Below, piece after piece: positions 59,630-64,000 of a DNA stretch of 64,000 nt (the first letter of the stretch is position 1; each line of letters begins with the position of its first letter). The notes beneath the pieces are model-generated. The model saw nothing but the letters and a program-made list of their open reading frames with translations. It made no database searches and was not told the DNA's origin. Source of the stretch: Epiperipatus broadwayi (lineage: Eukaryota > Onychophora > Udeonychophora > Euonychophora > Peripatidae). The stretch spans positions 1,707,711 through 1,771,710 of the forward strand of contig JAQFVV010012495.1 of NCBI GenBank assembly GCA_028023455.1. The letters run 5' to 3'. The translations under genes were made by a program, and so were the position numbers.

Positions 59630-59661
<32 letters not shown>
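59630..59661. repeat. (TA)n microsatellite
   Basis: About 14 TA units at the edge of the composite element. Confidence 0.95.
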
Positions 59662-60115
59662 AATGGAACGTACTTGCTGCATTCCATTTAAATTGAAGAA
59701 AGAAGGCCCCAAACATTGGGAAAGCCAAATATAATGGAATGTATCTTTATATGATCTCAAATGAAAATAAACATATGAACTTTTGCAACAATAATCATTA
59801 GTTAACCAAGCCCCTAACTTTGATACACCAAATGTAATGAATAATTAAACGAACATATTATGCTGACCACGTTGTGGTGTCCAAATGTAATGGAACATAC
59901 TTTTACTCCATTATACCAATCATCAGTTAACTGGGACCAACAGTTTGTGGTGCCAAATGTAATGGACAATATATCATATAAACATATTATACCTCAAATG
60001 TAATGGAACATCAATATATGAGAAGAAAATAATGCTTCAAACATTGGATGATAAACGTAATGGAATATATATAATCTAAATGAATCCAATTGTTGAGAAA
60101 GCCTAATATAATAAA
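59659..60115 (+). repeat. degenerate tandem array of a caaatgtaatggaacata motif
   Basis: The motif or a close variant recurs at 59662, 59730, 59832, 59884, 59954, 59996 and 60056, spaced about 40-100 bp. A second shared block, agttaac(c/t)(a/g)..., precedes some units (59797, 59934), as does gttgtggtg (59870, 59948). It looks like a decayed minisatellite with a unit of about 60-70 bp. Confidence 0.6.
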
Positions 60116-60129
60116 TTGTATGATTTAAA

Positions 60130-62325
60130 TGAAGAAAAACAAAATTATCCCAGTTATATTTAAATAAATTGTTTATATGCCCTTCCAACTAGCTATACAT
60201 GAAATAAATCTAAAATCATACAGAGCAATGAGATCTATCATTATAATTTATTTTCAAGGTTGATATGACTAACTAATCAAATATATATCAGAAACAAAGG
60301 GAATTCTATTAAATCCAATATACACATCTATTATGTAAATTTATGTATATCTAAACATATCAATGAATAATAATATGTGTAAGTGGCCTAAAGACTAAAC
60401 AATAAGTGAAATATGAAGTTATCCTCTATTAAATTGTGAATTCAATTAATTTCATAATGACTCTGGCATTAAAAGAAAAATAAGAATAAAATATTAATAC
60501 TCTTTCAAATAAATTACAAAGGCATTACTTATAAAACAAATAGTACATCCTTTATTTTATATTATGGTTTAATTTTAGGTAATATCAATGTTTTAAATAC
60601 AAACCCAAATAATAAATATACATATATACTTGCAATAAGTATATATATTAAATATATAAAGACATATCTGTGCTTAACAAGTAGATATCAATATAAATAC
60701 AAATCCATATTTATATTTTTCAGATATTTAAAATAATAAAAAAAAATATTATATACAGCAAATACATATAAATTATTGTTTTGGTATGCATAAGAATCAT
60801 TATATAAAGTTAAAAAAAAAAATGGAAATAAATTAATAATAAAACATTTTTTTTTATAATAAAAATTTGCGAATATAAATTTACTTATTAAAATATACAT
60901 AACAACTCATATGCAACCCAAACTTATAAGCCATACTTTAAGATTTTAAATTACTTAAGTGTTAATTTTAACACCTGTTAAACGTTTATTGCTGTTAGAA
61001 AACAAGACGCTTGAATTGAATATTTATAAAACGTTATATTTTTATAATGAAAAATAAAAGTAAACAAAAATATCGATCTCAAAAATATATTTATATATCA
61101 TTTATACATATAAAATTATTTACTACCTTTCAAAGTTCACTTGGTTAGTTTTCCTTCAAAAGTCAACTTATTCCATTGTTTTATTTCTTTATCCGTTTAA
61201 TATTAGAATGCATTCTAGTGAAGGTGAGGAAACTATCACGTTAGAGAAAATTGTCAATTCTTGGATATATGTATATTTTTATCCTTCTAAAATTTCTTTC
61301 CTTGAAAAATAAATAAATAAATTGAAATGTTAAATCCAATATATTAATTCTAGTTACCTCCAGATTATTATTAGATTGACCATTATAGATTCCAGATAGC
61401 TATGTCAAATTTCGGCTTCAGACGCGATGAAATATATGTATTGAAATTTTCTTAGTTTTTTCTTTTTAAACTGCTTTGGAATAAATGAAAGAAAACGGTG
61501 CAGCCTCTTGGCTGCGATATATCTCTATTAGCCTGTCATGATTTATGTATTTACCATAGAAATCTATCTTATTCCAATATTCTGAAGAATGGTAATTTCA
61601 AAGAAACAAAGTACAACAAAATTTTATCCTTCAGTTGGTTTTATTACTATCTTAATAATAATAATAATGGCTTCTTTTTTATTGTTGCTCCACGTGCTAG
61701 CAAATGCTGTTTTGAAAACCCTCGTTACACATGTTTTCTTTTAAACAATTAACATTAAAAAAAAATAAAATATCAAGCATATATATATAAAAAATATTAA
61801 ATTGAAAATTTATTTGACAGCTTTAAAAATATACATAAATAATAATATTGCATTTTTTTAATAATCACTGCAAATAAAATAATTTTTTTATATAATCAAC
61901 AATTTATATGTCTTTATTTATTTATAATAATTAAATATTCATAACGATGTACCATCAACATATAAATAAAATAATAACTTCAAACAATAACTATACCTAA
62001 TAACCATAAACAATAATAATACTTCATATATAAACATCAACTCAAAGAGATTTTTTTTTTTATAACAAATGATAATTTTTAAAATATAGATAGACTTATC
62101 GATATTTACAATACCCTCTAATCCACCGAAAAAAAAATGTCTTTGCAGATAACTAATGAATTATGAGATATCGAAAAACTTCTCAAATTTGTAATCTTTC
62201 TAAGGACTAACATGGTTTAAAGAATATTATTTTTCATATTAATAACCATATTCATTTATTTATATCTATCTTTCAGATCATCTAGATATTTGTCCAAGTT
62301 TTCTTTAAAAAAAAAAATAATAATA
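60130..62325. other. AT-rich stretch without recognised genes
   Basis: Lies between the EB-module gene exons and the - strand coiled-coil frame. An 84-codon + frame at 61498-61752 has no recognisable domain. No further EB-like exon was seen. Confidence 0.45.
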
Positions 62326-62329
62326 ATAA

Positions 62330-64000
62330 TCAAAAGTGCCTTTTTAATTCTTCTTGTAAAGAATTTCCAGTATGTTGAACTTTGTGAAGAAGTTTGCTTT
62401 GATTTACAAGATTTTCATATAACATTTTGGTATAATTCAATTGCTTTTGAATAATTTTGAGATAAGTATCTAAAGATTTTGCTATGAACTCCTTAGATTC
62501 TGCATCTATATCCTTTACATAAATAGTAACTTGATCATAAGCACTAACACAATTTTTAACTTTATCAATAACAGTTGCTATTTTATCAGATAATCTATTA
62601 CCTTTCCTTTGACTATCTTGATAAACATCATCGACTTGAGTAAGTCTTTATTTTACTTCACTTGTTCTATGTTCAATTGAAAACAATACTTTGGGCAATT
62701 TTGAATGGTATTCATTCAAATTTTCCAAATAATCCTTTAAAAATTGCAAATCAGATTGATGTAATACAACTTCAGCATTAAAAAAAAATTTCTGAAAATC
62801 ATTTTGAAAATCATTCTGTTCTATATTAAGTCTTTTCAGTTTAACTTTAGGTTTATTTAAATCTCTTTCCTTAGCTATATTTTCTCGAAGAAAATCTTTA
62901 CTAATCACATCATCACTTCTCATTTTAAGTTTAATTTTGGCTTTTCCAATTTCTTTTTCCTTATCAATAATCTTTCTGCTAAGAATTAAATTAAATATCT
63001 TTTCATTTATTCTTTTAAATTTTACCTTTGCTTTCCCTACATCTCTTTCTTTGTCAATATTCTCTCTAAGAAAATCAATATTATTTATTATTCCTTCTAT
63101 AACTTTAAGTCTAACTTTGGCTTTTCCAATATCGTTTATAAAATCTATACTTCCTTTAAGATAATTTATTTTAAACTTCTCTCTACTCATCTCTTTGAAT
63201 TTTACTTTAATTTTCTTCATATTTTTATTGGGATAAATTATCTCTTTAAGAAAATCTATTTTAATTTTCTCCTTACTTCTGAATTTAAGTTTTATTTTGG
63301 CTTTGCCTAAATCTCTATTTGGATCAATTTCTACTTTCATAAAATTTACATTACATATTATATTGTTAATTCTTGTAAAGAATATTTCTTTGTAAATATT
63401 AATTTTTGTATAAACGTTTCCACAATTAATGGTACATTTTTGAACTAGATTTTGCATTTTATCTTTAAATTTATTACTGGTATTATCCGTAATCTTTGGT
63501 AATTCATTGTCTAATAACTTTAGATATTTTTCACCTAAAGAATTTAATTTTATTTCTACAGATTCATCAATTCTTTTATCCTCACTATAGTATTCATCAA
63601 AAATTTTAGGTTTCTTTATAGTCTTTCTTTCAACTACTTCTAATCTGGCTATAATTCCTTGATTTTCTTCCCTCATTTCACTACTTATTTCCTCAAATTT
63701 TGCTTTTAAAGAATTAGCTTCAACCATTGTCTCTTCTCTGTATTTTTCCATCTTTTCATCAAATTTTACTTCTACTCTTCTAACACTATTATCTACCAGA
63801 GCTTTTAATTCATCTTTTAATTCCTTAGAAAATTTATTAGAATTGACTTTCATCTCAGTTCTAAGTTCCTCTTTTAGTTCATCAGAGTTAGTTTTTAAAC
63901 TAGTCTCTAGTTTCTGGGAAAGTTCATCAGAATTTGTTTTTAATCTAGATTCTAGTTTCTGGGAAAGTTCATCAGAATTTGTTTTTATCTCAGCTCTAAG
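62330..64000 (-). CDS. repetitive coiled-coil protein, 3' part, with one in-frame stop; open at window edge
   Basis: The - strand frame is open from 64000 to TAA at 62650-62648, and stays open in the same frame for 105 more codons to TGA at 62332-62330. At the edge, four 15-residue repeats (KTNSDELSQKLESRL type, 63985-63806) are heptad-like. Then a charged coiled-coil (to about 63500) is followed by six repeats of exactly 30 residues (63343-62804), each with a FLRENIDKERDVGKAKVKFK-like half and a basic variable half. The part after TAA (QVDDVYQDSQ, IDKVKNCVSAYDQV) is equally coiled-coil-like, so the TAA looks like a nonsense change or a sequence error rather than the true end. No family recognised. 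Lys/Glu/Asn/Ile-rich composition follows the AT bias. An ATG at 63853 exists, but the repeats extend upstream of it, so it is not the start. Confidence 0.65.

Larger units (their letters stand above)
57371..59645. mobile_element. composite inverted-repeat element built from PLE parts and family A units
   Basis: The outer arms (57371-57554 and 59395-59640) are inverted copies: attaccccaaatccaaaactc, tagacgtctcaagtataaag-like and gttaattgcttaggaata-like text. Inside are family A units in + order (57556-58050, part of another at 58050-58170), then inverted units (58175-58620 and 58625-59040), then an inverted repeat carrying GIY-YIG endonuclease remnants (59041-59398). The layout suggests repeated PLE insertion, or one PLE family with complex terminal repeats. 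Confidence 0.75.

Noticed and set aside
62937-63164. 75-codon + frame
   Set aside because: Antisense shadow of the 30-residue repeats.

Overview
This window is strongly AT-rich eukaryotic (metazoan) DNA. It has long introns, extensive microsatellites and many decayed transposable elements, and only two host-type protein-coding signals. A secreted protein with EB-like six-cysteine modules, together with Penelope-like, RTE-like and ZBED-type hAT elements, suggests an invertebrate, most likely an arthropod. I cannot name the species, and that placement is inference.

Host genes. (1) A + strand gene spans at least 15.4-57.3 kb. Exon 1 (15428-15590) encodes a signal peptide and a Ser/Thr-rich linker. 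Exons 2-4 (22037-22195, 51397-51528, 57133-57258) each encode one cysteine-rich EB/EGF-like module. Every exon starts and ends in phase 1, and the introns are about 6.4, 29.2 and 5.6 kb. The gene probably continues to the right of the window. Most of the repeats from 15.6 to 57 kb lie inside its introns. (2) A - strand reading frame at 64000-62330 is open at the window edge. It encodes a low-complexity coiled-coil protein with 15-residue repeats and six exact-period 30-residue repeats, and one in-frame TAA interrupts it.

Layout. 0.25-5.9 kb is a nest: a ZBED-type hAT transposon (- strand) appears to hold an RTE-like LINE fragment, which in turn holds a Penelope-like element (PLE) with a 13-bp target duplication. 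5.9-15.4 kb is intergenic, with a 360-bp tandem duplication, a foldback element, a 62-bp perfect palindrome and a LINE relic. Intron 1 is mostly featureless except for a Ty3/gypsy integrase relic at 18.3-19.3 kb and a hammerhead-bearing inverted repeat at 19.3-20.3 kb. Intron 2 holds a long (GATA)n array, a foldback at 24.5-25.2 kb, a nearly complete but broken RTE-like LINE (29.1-26.2 kb, - strand), a second LINE relic (37.7-39.7 kb), a small non-autonomous hAT, five tRNA-headed SINE-like sequences in and just after it (43.5-52.9 kb), and several hammerhead-bearing repeats. Intron 3 contains a Tigger/pogo-like DNA transposon remnant (54750-55978). Right of exon 4, 57.4-59.65 kb is a 2.3-kb composite inverted repeat with PLE GIY-YIG endonuclease remnants.

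Main observation. At least five sequence-distinct hammerhead-ribozyme-like cores occur in this one window, nearly all in inverted-repeat units that look like PLE terminal repeats or non-autonomous PLE derivatives. Several keep the canonical core (CTGANGA, a stem II hairpin, GAA, an NUH cleavage site) and a matched stem I. They were found by eye and need covariance-model and cleavage tests.
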